A stretch of 64,000 nt of DNA from JAACFF01 sp963807975. Its GTDB lineage: Bacteria > Chloroflexota > Anaerolineae > Promineifilales > Promineifilaceae. Shown here in pieces: positions 27,458-36,580 of this stretch. Every line of letters begins with the position of its first letter. The first letter of the stretch is position 1. The notes under the pieces were generated by a model. The model was not told the origin of the DNA and searched no databases. It saw nothing but the letters and a program-made list of their open reading frames with translations. The DNA lies in NCBI GenBank assembly GCA_963807975.1, contig CAWEDV010000001.1, forward strand, positions 1,674,001 to 1,738,000. Direction: 5' to 3'. Both the position numbers and the translations under genes were made by a program.

Positions 27458-27921
27458 TCTAATATTGCACTCAAATCAGCAACTATTTCTTCTGGTTGAG
27501 GTATGTCGCTCATCTGCTGGCCATAGTGAACAAAGCGTACAATCCCTTCTTTATCAACCAGAACTTGAGCGGGCATACGGCCGAATTTGAACAATTTCAC
27601 CTCTTGACCATACAGCTTCAACACAGCATGTTTGGGATCAGGCAATCCGGGAAATGGCAGCTGATGTTCAGCAAAATAGCTGGAAAAAGCTTTTGCATTT
27701 TCGGGGCCGATAATCAGGACCTCGATATCATTCTCGATTAGCTGGTCGTACTCTTGACGCAACTGCGCCATGTGCCTGCGGCAGAACGGTCACATGAAGC
27801 CACGGTTAAACACCAGAAGTACATTTTTTTGGCCCTTGTAAGTAGAGAGTGTTACTGGATCTCCTTGATAATTTATCAAGGAAAAATCGGGAGCCGGTAG
27901 ATTAATTTGTGCTTTAGCCAT
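27454..27921 (-). CDS. AhpC/TSA-type redoxin with in-frame TGA at the active-site position (putative selenoprotein, Sec44-x-x-Cys47)
   Basis: A frame opens at the ATG at 27921, with GGAG 8 nt before it, and runs to the TAG at 27454. It is cut only by TGA at 27790-27792, codon 44. The surrounding sequence is FNRGFM-TGA-PFCRRHMAQLRQ. Redoxins of this family have CPFC at this place, so the TGA falls exactly on the catalytic cysteine, as in known selenoproteins with a UxxC motif. Before it lie PAPDFSLINYQGDPVTLS and after it the rest of the thioredoxin fold (GRMPAQVLVDKEGIVRF). Read through, it is a normal 155-residue thiol peroxidase-like protein. A nonsense mutation of TGC or TGT remains possible, since several nearby genes are decayed. 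Confidence 0.7.
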
Positions 27922-27963
27922 AGTTATTACTCCAAAATATCTTATTAAGAACTGGCTACGGCA

Positions 27964-28896
27964 TTAGGAGCCACTTATCAGGTCCTGCAGCGCCAGCTCA
28001 AGCTTAGGAAATGTAAATTGAAAGCTTTGCTCTTGTAAATATGATGAACTCACCCTTTGCCCGTCCAAAACAAGCATTGAGGCTTCTCCGGCCAGAATTC
28101 GCATCGCAAATGAAGGTAGGGGTATTAGCGAGGGACGGCCCATGGTCCGTCCCAGGGTTTTGGCGAACGTTTTGTTGGTAACCGGATGCGGGCTGACCAG
28201 ATTAACCGGACCGGATATCTTCTGGCTTTCGATCAAGAAAACCATGGCATCAATAAGATCTTCAATATGGATCCAGGAATACCACTGCCGCCCACTTCCA
28301 TAAGTGCCGCCAGCGAAGAATTTGAAGGGAAGCATCATGCGCGTTAAGGGTCCGCCCTCCGTAGTCAAAACCAATCCGGTGCGCAGAACGACGCGTCGAA
28401 CACCCATTTCTTCAACCTTTATTGATGCTCTTTCCCAATCATCGGCTACTTGGGCCAGAAAATCTTGGCCAGGCGGTGTGTCTTCGGTTACCCATTCGTC
28501 GCCATGAGGGCCATAGAACCCAATGGCAGAAGCTTGAAGGAGTACCTCTGGCTTCTCAGCGGCCATTTCAACTGCCTTTACAATCACATCAGAGGTATTC
28601 AAACGTGTTTGAAGAATTTTGTTTTTCTTGGCAGTGGTCCAACGTTGGGGAAGAAATCTTTCTCCGGCAATACTTTCAGCCGCTAGATTGATGATGGCAT
28701 CAGCCCCGTCAACTTCTGCCGCCCAATCGCCAATATTCTGGGCATCCCAAGGTACAAATTGAACATTGGCAGCGTAGTCGCCCTCGAACCTACCCCGTCG
28801 AGTGAGGATAATGATTTGATGGCCAGCAGCGGCTAGTTTTTGTGTTAAGGGGCGACCAATTAGGCCTGTCCCTCCCGTAATCACAATTTTCTTCAT
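27964..28896 (-). CDS. TIGR01777-family NAD(P)-dependent epimerase (SDR39U1/YfcH-like)
   Basis: This is an atypical short-chain dehydrogenase of about 310 residues. The Rossmann glycine motif VITGGTGLIGRPL starts the protein from the ATG at 28896; a TTG at 28905 is an alternative. Family features include INLAAESIAGERFLPQRWT, LLQASAIGFYGPHGDEWV with the Tyr region, and LRTGLVL. The C-terminal DUF1731 segment (MGRPSLIPLPSFAMRI ... SSSYLQEQSFQFTFP) confirms the family. Its substrate is unknown. It follows the redoxin gene on the same strand with a 42-nt gap between them. Confidence 0.92.
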   Translation of the reverse strand: MKKIVITGGTGLIGRPLTQKLAAAGHQIIILTRRGRFEGDYAANVQFVPWDAQNIGDWAAEVDGADAIINLAAESIAGERFLPQRWTTAKKNKILQTRLNTSDVIVKAVEMAAEKPEVLLQASAIGFYGPHGDEWVTEDTPPGQDFLAQVADDWERASIKVEEMGVRRVVLRTGLVLTTEGGPLTRMMLPFKFFAGGTYGSGRQWYSWIHIEDLIDAMVFLIESQKISGPVNLVSPHPVTNKTFAKTLGRTMGRPSLIPLPSFAMRILAGEASMLVLDGQRVSSSYLQEQSFQFTFPKLELALQDLISGS

Positions 28897-29135
28897 ATTT
28901 CTCAAATTCCTTATTTATGCCCTAATTATAACAAGTTATACCGCTTTGTCAAGTATTTGTACAGTTTTTGTTTATGTACATCTCTTCAGCGATCGGCTAT
29001 CTCGGATGGTGATGGGGTCGTCCATTATTGACCGGCAAACGAAGATACTTGCCATAGGGAAAACAGTAAATATGCTTAATTTATTTGTGAATTTCAGCGT
29101 AGAATGCGCTGGACATGTGGGCGGTATAAGCGGAT

Positions 29136-29549
29136 GTGGAATGGTATGGCTCTATTGGCGATCCGGAAGGCATAGCCGTCACTGATGAAGTAGCTGCGGT
29201 GTGGTTGGCTGCAGCACACGAGCATAACGAAGATTACCGGCTCTTTCTTAAACAATGGCTGCCGGAAAAGATGCCGCCAAAGATGCACGAGGGCCTGCTG
29301 TTCGTCGACGACTCACAAGGTTTTGAGTCTCTCGATCAGATGGTTGCCGAGTTTGAAGAGTGGGGCAAGGCATTCGTGCCGGCTCCAGTGACATTCCAGT
29401 TCGGGTAGGGATCAGACAAGAATTGGTGGAAATAGTTGGAAGATCCGCCGGGAACGATTGGGGAGCCATTGGATACGGATGTGCCCAACTTGGAAGGGTT
29501 CTATTGGGTCGGTTTTACGGTTTTCGACGTATTCCCGCTTAACGAATAG
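29136..29549 (+). pseudogene. Interrupted gene of unknown family (two in-frame TAG codons)
   Basis: From a GTG at 29136 the frame reads sensible protein (SIGDPEGIAVTDEVAAVWLA, EWGKAFVPAPVTFQFG), then TAG at 29406-29408, eight to ten more codons, TAG at 29433-29435, then again sensible sequence (GTIGEPLDTDVPNLEGFYW, VGFTVFDVFPLNE) to the TAG at 29547-29549. The pieces stay in one frame. A frameshift just before 29136 may have removed the true start near 29104. I do not recognise the family. It is probably a decayed gene. Confidence 0.5.
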
Positions 29550-29575
29550 TCCTATAGTGCAGCTGGAATATCATA

Positions 29576-30679
29576 TCACTGTCCGAAATCGCGAAGCGCC
29601 TCTATAACATATTCCGCTTGTGTCGGCTGCATATGCGGGCCCAAAGGTAGGCTGAGAACCGTGTTGGCTAAATTCTGCGTGATTGGTAAATCTACTTCAT
29701 GCCAAGGATGCTCGACATAGGCATCAGATAAATGGGGTGGGACCGGATAGTGGATCACTATTCCAATGCCCCGTTGTTCAAGAAATTGACGCAATGAGTC
29801 ACGTTGGAAATGACGGACGACAAACAGGTGCCAAACGGGTTCTGCCCATTGGGCCACTTGAGGTAATTTGAGATTTGGCAAGCCGGATAATTTATCTTGA
29901 TAAAGCTTGACGATGACCAGGCGTCTGCGATTCCACGCATCCAAATGATTCAACTTCACGCGCAAGAACGCGGCCTGCAAGGGATCAAGCCGCGAATTGT
30001 AACCGATGGTTTCGTTGAAATACTTCACTCGTGACCCATAATTGCGCAGCAGACGAAGTTGGTCAGCAAGGGAGTCGTCATTGGTTGCTATGGCACCCGC
30101 GTCGCCAAACGCCCCCAAATTCTTACCCGGGTAGAAACTGAAACCGGCGGCATCGCCAATACTTCCTATGTGCCGCCCCTTATAACGAGCGCCATGAGCT
30201 TGGGCGGCGTCGGCAATGACTTTCAGTCCATAACGGGTGGCGACGGCCAAGATTGGATCCATATCGGCGGGATGTCCATAAAGATGGACAGGCATGATGG
30301 CTCGAGTACGCGGTGTAATGGCCTCTTCGATGAGGTTAGGGTCCATATTAAATGTGAGGATGTCTGGCTCGACAGGAATCGGAATTGCTCCGGCATGAGA
30401 AACCGCCAACCAGGTGGCGATATAGGTGTTGGCGGGGACGATCACTTCATCTCCAGGTCCGATACCATAGGCGCGTAGGATGAGATGCAGCGCCTCCAGC
30501 CCATTGCCAACGCCAATGCAGTGTTGCGCGCCGCAGTAGGCAGCATACTCCTTCTCAAAGGCCTTGACTTCTTCCCCTAATATATACCAGCCGCCCTTCA
30601 TAATCCTACGATAAGCTGCATCTAGTTCGGTCTGCAGTTCATCGTAGCTGGCTTTTACATCTAAGAAAGGGATGGCCAT
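29576..30679 (-). CDS. DegT/DnrJ/EryC1/StrS-family sugar aminotransferase
   Basis: The protein has 367 residues and all core features: MAIPFLDVKASYDEL, the phosphate-binding GVGNGLEALHLILRA, PANTYIATWLAV, the aspartate in VIADAAQAHGA and the Schiff-base lysine in GFSFYPGKNLGAFGD near residue 186, followed by LRNYGSRVKY and NSRLDPLQAAFL. This is close to the FdtB/QdtB-like aminotransferases that make 3-amino-3,6-dideoxy-hexoses for surface glycans. It lies 23 nt behind the FBP aldolase gene and is probably co-transcribed with it. No other nucleotide-sugar genes are near it. Confidence 0.92.
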   Translation of the reverse strand: MAIPFLDVKASYDELQTELDAAYRRIMKGGWYILGEEVKAFEKEYAAYCGAQHCIGVGNGLEALHLILRAYGIGPGDEVIVPANTYIATWLAVSHAGAIPIPVEPDILTFNMDPNLIEEAITPRTRAIMPVHLYGHPADMDPILAVATRYGLKVIADAAQAHGARYKGRHIGSIGDAAGFSFYPGKNLGAFGDAGAIATNDDSLADQLRLLRNYGSRVKYFNETIGYNSRLDPLQAAFLRVKLNHLDAWNRRRLVIVKLYQDKLSGLPNLKLPQVAQWAEPVWHLFVVRHFQRDSLRQFLEQRGIGIVIHYPVPPHLSDAYVEHPWHEVDLPITQNLANTVLSLPLGPHMQPTQAEYVIEALRDFGQ

Positions 30680-30702
30680 CTAAATCTCTTACGAGTTGGC
30701 CA

Positions 30703-31755
30703 TCAGGCAATAGTTATTGTGTCAGAGAGGTAGACATCCTGGATCAAGTTTAGGAGCCGGACGCCTTCGGACAAAGGTCGTTGAAAAGCTTTACGACCGG
30801 AGATCAGGCCCATGCCACCACCACGCTTGTTGGTCACGGCCGTGTACGCCGCATCAGCGAAGTCGTTGTCGCCAGAAGCGCCGCCGGAATTGATCAGCCC
30901 TGCACGACCCATATAACAGTTGGCCACCTGCCAGCGCACCAGATCAATCGGATGATCGGTCACCAGTTCACCATACATCTTGGGGTTTGTCTTTCCGAAT
31001 CCAACAGCCGGAAAACCACCGTTCTTAGTCGGCAGTTTCTGCTTGATAATATCGGCCTGAAGGGTCACACCCAAATGATTTGCCTGCGCAGTCAGGTCGG
31101 CCGAATCATGGTAATCCACCATTTCCGCTTTGAATGCGGAATTTCGCAGATAACACCAAAGGACAGTGACCATACCTAGTTCATGGGCATAGGCGAAGGC
31201 TTTACTGATTTCCACAATTTGGCGATTCGATTCAGGAGAACCGAAGTATATGGTTGCACCGACTGCTATCGCACCCATATTCCATGCTTCCTTGATTGTC
31301 CCATAGAGAATCTGATCGTATTTAGTAGGATAGGTAAGAAGCTCATTATGATTGATCTTGACCAGGAAGGGGATTTTATGCGCATATTTCCGGGAGACGG
31401 CTCCCAGAACGCCAAAAGTGGAGGCAACGGCATTACACCCACCTTCGATTGCCAGTTCAACAATATTTGCCGGATCGAAGTAAATTGGATTGGGCGCGAA
31501 CGAGGCACCGGCGGTATGTTCGATGCCCTGGTCGACAGGCAATATGGAAACATAACCGCTACCGGAGAGACGGCCATTGTCGAAAATGGCTTGCATATTA
31601 CGCATAACCTGGTTATTGCGATCTGATTGGCTCACAACCTGGCCAACATATCCAGGACCAGGCAAGTGCAGCGTCTCCTTGGGAATTCCTTGACAGGTAT
31701 GGTCGAGTAAGTAACCAGCCTCTTCACCAAGTAACTTTATTATCTGCTCGGACAT
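30703..31755 (-). CDS. fbaB: Class I fructose-bisphosphate aldolase (FbaB/DhnA type)
   Basis: This enzyme cleaves fructose 1,6-bisphosphate through a Schiff base and has the 350-residue length of E. coli FbaB. Visible are ILPVDQGIEHTAGASFAPNP, STFGVLGAVSRKYAHKIPFLVKINHNELL with candidate catalytic lysines, GAIAVGATIYFGSPES and the C-terminal GGGMGLISGRKAFQRP phosphate-binding segment. A ribosome binding site (AAGGAG) lies before the ATG. It is first in a two-gene unit with the DegT aminotransferase. The aldolase/aminotransferase pairing has no obvious pathway logic. Confidence 0.94.
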   Translation of the reverse strand: MSEQIIKLLGEEAGYLLDHTCQGIPKETLHLPGPGYVGQVVSQSDRNNQVMRNMQAIFDNGRLSGSGYVSILPVDQGIEHTAGASFAPNPIYFDPANIVELAIEGGCNAVASTFGVLGAVSRKYAHKIPFLVKINHNELLTYPTKYDQILYGTIKEAWNMGAIAVGATIYFGSPESNRQIVEISKAFAYAHELGMVTVLWCYLRNSAFKAEMVDYHDSADLTAQANHLGVTLQADIIKQKLPTKNGGFPAVGFGKTNPKMYGELVTDHPIDLVRWQVANCYMGRAGLINSGGASGDNDFADAAYTAVTNKRGGGMGLISGRKAFQRPLSEGVRLLNLIQDVYLSDTITIA

Positions 31756-32621
31756 GTTTTCTCCTTATGTAATGCCGCTCTTAGCGTACTGTTTTTTTTA
31801 TTGCGGATTACTAACTGTTTGTTTAGACAACAGAAATTGGAAAGACAGAGTATAGATAATGTCGCAAAATCGGGCCATGTGCAAGTGTATCAATACACAA
31901 CCGATCGCTTGAACGTACCAGGTCATGATCGCCCATGGATCAGATCAACGGATGAGATTTCTCGAGATTTGTGAGCATTATCTATGACCGCTTTTACTCT
32001 CCTTGGAAAGAATTTCACTTTGCGCAAAAAAATGGTTTCGATTTTGATCCGAGCCATAAATGCGCACAGACCACTGAACATAGTAGCCCCTGCACATCAC
32101 GACGCCTGAGGAAGGATTTGCGCTGTTCTGCAAGAATCAAGGTATGAATGGACAACAGCCATCCCGGGCAAACTGAGGCAATATCGGCATTTTATGTAAC
32201 TTGATCAATGTTGTCCAATCCGGTTTGGAGGTCACCGACCAGACCGTAGGCCAAGGCGAGATAAGTGGAAGTGTAACCGGCCATCGGCCCCAGAGCCAGC
32301 TTGAACGACCATCATTCCACCTTATCTCTGATGGGAACACTTAATATTTCGGTTGATGCGCAAACAAAAAAGGGCAAATATGGGCGCGATTGGACTCGAA
32401 CCAACGACCTCACGGATGTGAACCGTACAAACAGGAAAACGCGAAAAAAGCGTTTCTAATGTCGTTTTACCAGACGTAGAATTTTTTAAGGTTAAGCGTT
32501 TTTCTCAAGAACCGTGAGGGCTGATCTGCAACGTTAATGTAAATCAGCCTTTAAAGCTAAAAAGGCATAACGGCTTGATTTCCTACAACAACCAAACTTA
32601 ACATCATGAATGTGCTACCAA
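31756..32621. other. Long region without an intact gene
   Basis: The first part should hold the fbaB promoter. On the minus strand 32192-32311 reads LALGPMAGYTSTYLALAYGL and VGDLQTGLDNIDQVT before a TAA, which looks like the C-terminal remnant of a deleted gene that I cannot identify. The right half is repeat copy A. No RNA gene is seen apart from the tRNA fragment. Confidence 0.4.
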
Positions 32622-32640
32622 TCAAGCTTCAGTTTCTCTT
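32322..32640 (-). repeat. tRNA-Val(CAC) 3'-end-derived repeat, copy A
   Basis: On the minus strand 32381-32427 equals nucleotides 27-73 of a tRNA: anticodon arm with loop TTCACAT (anticodon CAC, Val), 5-nt variable loop, T arm with TTCGAGT, acceptor strand and discriminator A. The 5' half of a tRNA is absent. The same following sequence, including CGTTTCTAATGTCG and a hairpin with CTGATCTGCA, recurs at 33962 and 43990. Similarity to copy C also extends about 60 bp to the left. All copies have the same orientation. Confidence 0.75.
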
Positions 32641-32858
32641 ATCGGAATTTTATTGGTTTCCCTTTTAACCTGGATTCGTTTGACGATATCATCGAGAGAC
32701 TGCTCCTTTAACCAACCGGAACGCTCCTGAGAATAATCACCATAGCCTCTTTCAAACATTTGCAGGAAGCGCACAAAACCAACCGGTCCTAATTCGCGAG
32801 AGAGGGCGGCCAGTCCGGCTTGTTGGATTTCGTTTAAGGTCATGTTTTCAGTTATCAT
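32622..32858 (-). CDS. Small conserved-type hypothetical protein
   Basis: The 78-residue protein (MTLNEIQQAGLAALSRELGP, FLQMFERGYGDYSQERSGWL) is helical and charged, with no signal peptide. I recall similar short proteins next to type II toxin genes, and a VapC-like gene lies 104 nt upstream on the same strand, but I cannot assign a function. Its 3' end overlaps the edge of repeat copy A. It may be an unrelated antitoxin partner or an orphan. Confidence 0.6.
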   Translation of the reverse strand: MITENMTLNEIQQAGLAALSRELGPVGFVRFLQMFERGYGDYSQERSGWLKEQSLDDIVKRIQVKRETNKIPIRETEA

Positions 32859-32962
32859 GATTCACTTTCTTATTGCCGCACCAGCCAGACCAACGGGGTA
32901 TCAACGATTACCGTTAATTAAACAGTGCACATCAGCGCCGGACATATTGCACAAAGTACCAC

Positions 32963-33352
32963 TTATAATGTTGCGGTATGTTCATGGATTTTGAGATCAG
33001 GAATGAAGCGAAAGTCTTTCACGTTCAGCGTAAAAAGCGACAAATTGTGATCGAGCGCGGTCGCGGCAATCAGTACATCCGGGATGCCAGGTCTATGGCT
33101 AAGTGCGTACGTTTCCATCAACTCGAGGAATCGAAGAGAGATATCCCTGGTGACCGGTATCTGATGCATAAGGGCCAGGTGCTTTTTGATTTTCCTCAGC
33201 TCAGCCTTGTTAAGCGCACCGTAATATAGTTCGGCGACGGTAATGACGCTTACAGTTAAATTCTGGAGGCTAATTTGTCGTAAGACAGCCGTGATCTGAG
33301 GATTGTTCTTGTAGAACTCAATGAGAACGTTTGTGTCGCAGAGGATCATCAT
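32963..33352 (-). CDS. PIN-domain ribonuclease toxin (VapC-like)
   Basis: The 129-residue protein is a typical PIN domain. Acidic Mg2+ ligands are visible: Asp in ILCDTNVLIEFY near residue 6, Glu in VITVAELYYGAL near 42 and Asp in PGIPDVLIAATAL near 92, with a further Asp in LNVKDF. Such toxins cleave tRNA or rRNA to arrest growth. Its start overlaps the stop of the upstream gene by 4 nt (ATGA), the usual antitoxin-toxin arrangement. The pair lies between repeat copies A and B, which suggests it was carried in by mobile DNA. Confidence 0.92.
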   Translation of the reverse strand: MMILCDTNVLIEFYKNNPQITAVLRQISLQNLTVSVITVAELYYGALNKAELRKIKKHLALMHQIPVTRDISLRFLELMETYALSHRPGIPDVLIAATALDHNLSLFTLNVKDFRFIPDLKIHEHTATL

Positions 33353-33564
33353 GATTGCCGAGGCCAGGCTTTCTGCCGCAGCGAATCCTGCGTGATGTTG
33401 CGCCCTTGCCAGATGCCGGCCATGGCAAAGAAGTCAGACTCAGACTCCTCTGTCACTGTATGATCTTCAACCTCAACAACCTCAATGAAGTCCAAAGAGC
33501 GTAAAAGCCGTAACAGCAAATCAGCTTTTTCTTTGTTGGTAATGTGAATGGTTATCTGTTCCAT
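33349..33564 (-). CDS. Putative antitoxin of the VapC-like toxin
   Basis: From the ATG at 33564, 8 nt behind GAGG, the protein has 71 residues: MEQITIHITNKEKADLLLRL then an acidic middle (VEVEDHTVTEESESDFF) and a Trp-containing basic end that could fill the toxin groove. An ATG at 33585 is also in frame. It overlaps the toxin gene by 4 nt. I do not see a classic AbrB or RHH fold by eye, so the DNA-binding class is unknown. Confidence 0.75.
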   Translation of the reverse strand: MEQITIHITNKEKADLLLRLLRSLDFIEVVEVEDHTVTEESESDFFAMAGIWQGRNITQDSLRQKAWPRQS

Positions 33565-33565
33565 T

Positions 33566-34437
33566 TTTATTGCCTCATGCGACATTATAGCAGAAGAAGC
33601 AAAGGGCTTCAGTTATCACAATTGCCTTTGTTAAGAATTATAGCAAATGTCGTGCCATCTATGATGAAAAATCTATTTGTCCGACCCTAATTCATAGAAA
33701 ACGGGGGTATCCACTGGAAGATTTCTGACAATACACGAGGTAAATAAGGGCTAGAAAGGGCGGAAATGGAAATTCGATCGACCAATACGACACAAATTGA
33801 AAAATAAGGCGTTTTCGATTAGGCTAATCGTATTTGGCTTAATTTTTCGATCATCAATTCACTATCCGTGCAGTCAGCGAGCTATAGTCGGGATTCAACC
33901 ACGTTTTTCATGCTCCATATAAACGAAAAACACCCTGATGTTTAGACCAAGGTGCCATATATGGGCGCGGACGGACTCAAACGGCCGACTTCACGGATGT
34001 GAACCGTACAAACAGCAAAACACGAAAATAGCGTTTCTAATGTCGTCCTACAAAACATAGGATTCCTTAAGGTTCGGCGATTTTCAAAGGAACCGTGGGG
34101 TCTGATCTGCAACGTTGCTGCAAATCAGCTTCTAAAGCTAAAAAGGTATAATAATTAGGTTTCCAACAACAAGCAAAATTAATATCTTGAATGAGCCATC
34201 TTTCAAGCTACAGTTTCTTGAAATACGTCAGGCTTCTAGTAGAATCATTTTGTTCGTCTCGGTCTTTCCGCCACACGTTGAGTTTATACCAATGCAAATT
34301 AATGCTTTGCCCACTGGGATTCGGAAGATCTGCTAATGTACATTTAGGTTCCTAAAATACATATATAACGGTTGGCTCGTTGAAACCCGAAAGGAATACC
34401 CTAGGATTTGGAAATTACTTCCATTTCTATCTTATCA
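33566..34437. other. Region without an intact gene
   Basis: AT-rich sequence with no coding signal on either strand. It contains repeat copy B at 33962-34222. The part from 34223 to 34437 shows nothing recognisable. Confidence 0.5.
33962..34222 (-). repeat. tRNA-Val(CAC) 3'-end-derived repeat, copy B
   Basis: 33962-34008 is again exactly 47 nt of tRNA 3' sequence, but with changes in the T loop (TTTGAGT) and T stem, so it is more decayed than A and C. The following 210 nt match copy A up to the segment TTTCAAGCTACAGTTTCTTG, including the hairpin CTGATCTGCA/TGCAAATCAG. Confidence 0.72.
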
Positions 34438-35331
34438 TCATTTGTCGTTCAGGAAATCTAGCACGCACCTATCGACAATTTGATATTGGCTTGAGCTCAT
34501 CTCGTGACTGCAATTCGGCACCAATTCTCCTTCGAAATTCGGAATGAACGCCTGCGCCCGGGTCAATGCCTTTGCTGGGTCATATATGACTTCGTGCTCG
34601 CCTAAGAGCAGCAGGACGGGCACTTTCAGTGCGCGTAATTGATCATCAGAGAACTCATCAGGCATGATCCGCGCTGTCTCGGGCGGCATGCGAAAATGCT
34701 TTAGACCGAGATATATCAAGTCAAGTGCGCACCGAAAAACAGTGTCACCGGAAGCATCTTTGAATCCCATCCAGCCAAAGTATGTGCTAACTGTGAAGCG
34801 CGTCGGGAATACCATTGCTGGCATTCCACGCAGAAAGAACTGTTTGACAATCGGTAGGAAACCCGCAGGAGATAAGAGCACCAGCTTTCGAACGCGCTCC
34901 GGCGTGGTCATGGCAAATTCAAGAGCTATCCACCCACCATAGGACATACCCACCAGAAAGATACGATCGAGGTTCAGCCCGTTCAACACGGCGCTCAACC
35001 AGACAGCATAATCCACAGCATCTCGTATCTGTTCATCGGGATCGGGGATACTCTTGCCTGGTTGGCCCATCGTATCGATTGCATAGACTCGATACTCTTT
35101 GCTGAAATCAGCGACATTGGGTGACCACATCGTCAGCGTAGCCAACATCCCATGTAAGAGCACTAACGGTGGCGCATCCTGCGGACCACTGGTGACCACA
35201 TGTGTCATACCAAACCGAGTTGGAATATCCACCTCTTCATACGGAACGGGCCACAATTTCATGGCGGCATCATACGCCGCGAGATATGCAGTTTCACCGT
35301 CGACAGTCTTGAATACAGAGCAATTATTCAT
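34438..35331 (-). CDS. Alpha/beta-fold hydrolase
   Basis: The protein has about 297 residues and a complete alpha/beta hydrolase pattern: oxyanion motif LVLLHGMLATLTMW, nucleophile elbow VGMSYGGW (Ser), acid in LLLGEHEVIYD and His in NCSHEMSSSQ. A ribosome binding site (GGAG, 7 nt) precedes the ATG at 35331; the TTG at 35358 is less likely. It is related to CarRP/MhpC-like hydrolases, but the substrate is unknown. It follows a second, unrelated alpha/beta hydrolase and is probably in one transcript with it. Confidence 0.9.
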   Translation of the reverse strand: MNNCSVFKTVDGETAYLAAYDAAMKLWPVPYEEVDIPTRFGMTHVVTSGPQDAPPLVLLHGMLATLTMWSPNVADFSKEYRVYAIDTMGQPGKSIPDPDEQIRDAVDYAVWLSAVLNGLNLDRIFLVGMSYGGWIALEFAMTTPERVRKLVLLSPAGFLPIVKQFFLRGMPAMVFPTRFTVSTYFGWMGFKDASGDTVFRCALDLIYLGLKHFRMPPETARIMPDEFSDDQLRALKVPVLLLLGEHEVIYDPAKALTRAQAFIPNFEGELVPNCSHEMSSSQYQIVDRCVLDFLNDK

Positions 35332-35354
35332 TATCCATCTCCATTGAATGTTCC

Positions 35355-36572
35355 TCAATTTTCGTTTAGCAGTGCCAGAAAGCGATCTACATCGTACAAT
35401 GCCGACTGAGCTGGCGGGGATGTATGGGGAAGAATTAGGTCAAACATGTGTTCTGCCCACGGAAAAACGACGTTGACTGCCGGCACACCTGATTCAACCA
35501 GCTTTGCGTAGAGGGTCAGAGTGGTATCAATGGGAACAAGGAGGTCTTTGTCTCCTTGCATGAGCAGAGTCGGTGGACTGCCAGGATGAACGTGAGTTGT
35601 TGGAGAGGCTAACTGATAAATGTCAGGCATATCCTGGGGATTACCGCCTAACAAGAGATCGATCCGGCCTGCATACCGAAATCCCTCGGGACGGTTCGTG
35701 TTCTCAGATGGCATCCACTGCTCATAACCACGGACCAAGTCTACGGGACCGTAGTAGGAGATGATGCCGCAAATTGATTGATCCATATCTTGCACATCTT
35801 CAGGTGTAAACGCCGGATGCTGCGGCGTGTACCCTGCCAATAGGGCAAGATGTGCCCCAGCCGAACCGCCACCTATTACGATCTTTTCCGGGTTTATACC
35901 ATAACGGGATGCATTGGTTTTCATCCAAGTGACAGCGCGCTTGACGTCGCCGATCATTTCGTAGATGTCTACTTCAGGAATAAGGCGATAAGATACATCC
36001 ATCACCGTGTGACCCTGTGAAACCAGGTGGTGAAAGAAAGGTCTAGTCATAAAATCTTTATCCGCAGCGCCCCAACCGCTGCCGTGAAGGAATATGAATG
36101 CCAGGCCGGAAACGTTTCCAGCGGACGGCCGCCAGAGGTCACAGAGCAATTCCCGATCCTCGCCAGGAATTTTCCAGAAGGCGATATCCTGTTCCAAAGA
36201 AGGCTCCGGTGAAGCTTTCATCTTTAGATAAATCGACCAGCGCCGTTTAACCATCTGCCTTGCTTGCCGAGGGGGTATTTGGTCTTGCCAGCCGGCACCA
36301 AATGCTTTTTCAAAACCATCGTGGCCACGGGTGCATCGCCATATAAACCAGATCATCATACCAGCGCCAACAGTCCCTATCGGCACAGCCCAGAGAGCCT
36401 GATATACCCACCCAATTAGGACTCCAACTGCGCCTATGATGGCCCAATACGGCGACAATGCTCCTGCGTACAATTTTGCAAACATTACGGGAGATGGCTC
36501 CTTAAGTCTAATAAGGAATAGGGCACTCATTAGAAGTGATAAACCTGAGAGGATATAAGCTAGAATAATCAT
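35355..36572 (-). CDS. Membrane-anchored alpha/beta hydrolase (esterase/BD-FAE type)
   Basis: The first 85 residues contain three hydrophobic helices (MIILAYILSGLSLLMSALFL and two more). The following domain has the carboxylesterase pattern FIFLHGSGWGAADKDF, nucleophile IGGGSAGAHLAL, acid in MQGDKDLLVPID and His in WAEHMFDLILP. An ATG at 36572 lies 5 nt behind GAGG; a GTG at 36578 is also in frame. The N-terminal membrane part suggests activity at the membrane. It lies between a small protein of the LuxR cassette and the other hydrolase, all on the minus strand. Confidence 0.88.
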   Translation of the reverse strand: MIILAYILSGLSLLMSALFLIRLKEPSPVMFAKLYAGALSPYWAIIGAVGVLIGWVYQALWAVPIGTVGAGMMIWFIWRCTRGHDGFEKAFGAGWQDQIPPRQARQMVKRRWSIYLKMKASPEPSLEQDIAFWKIPGEDRELLCDLWRPSAGNVSGLAFIFLHGSGWGAADKDFMTRPFFHHLVSQGHTVMDVSYRLIPEVDIYEMIGDVKRAVTWMKTNASRYGINPEKIVIGGGSAGAHLALLAGYTPQHPAFTPEDVQDMDQSICGIISYYGPVDLVRGYEQWMPSENTNRPEGFRYAGRIDLLLGGNPQDMPDIYQLASPTTHVHPGSPPTLLMQGDKDLLVPIDTTLTLYAKLVESGVPAVNVVFPWAEHMFDLILPHTSPPAQSALYDVDRFLALLNEN

Positions 36573-36580
36573 GATCACCT

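Noticed and set aside
32381..32427. A functional tRNA-Val gene
   Set aside because: Only nucleotides 27-73 are present; no D arm or 5' acceptor strand lies upstream in any of the three copies.
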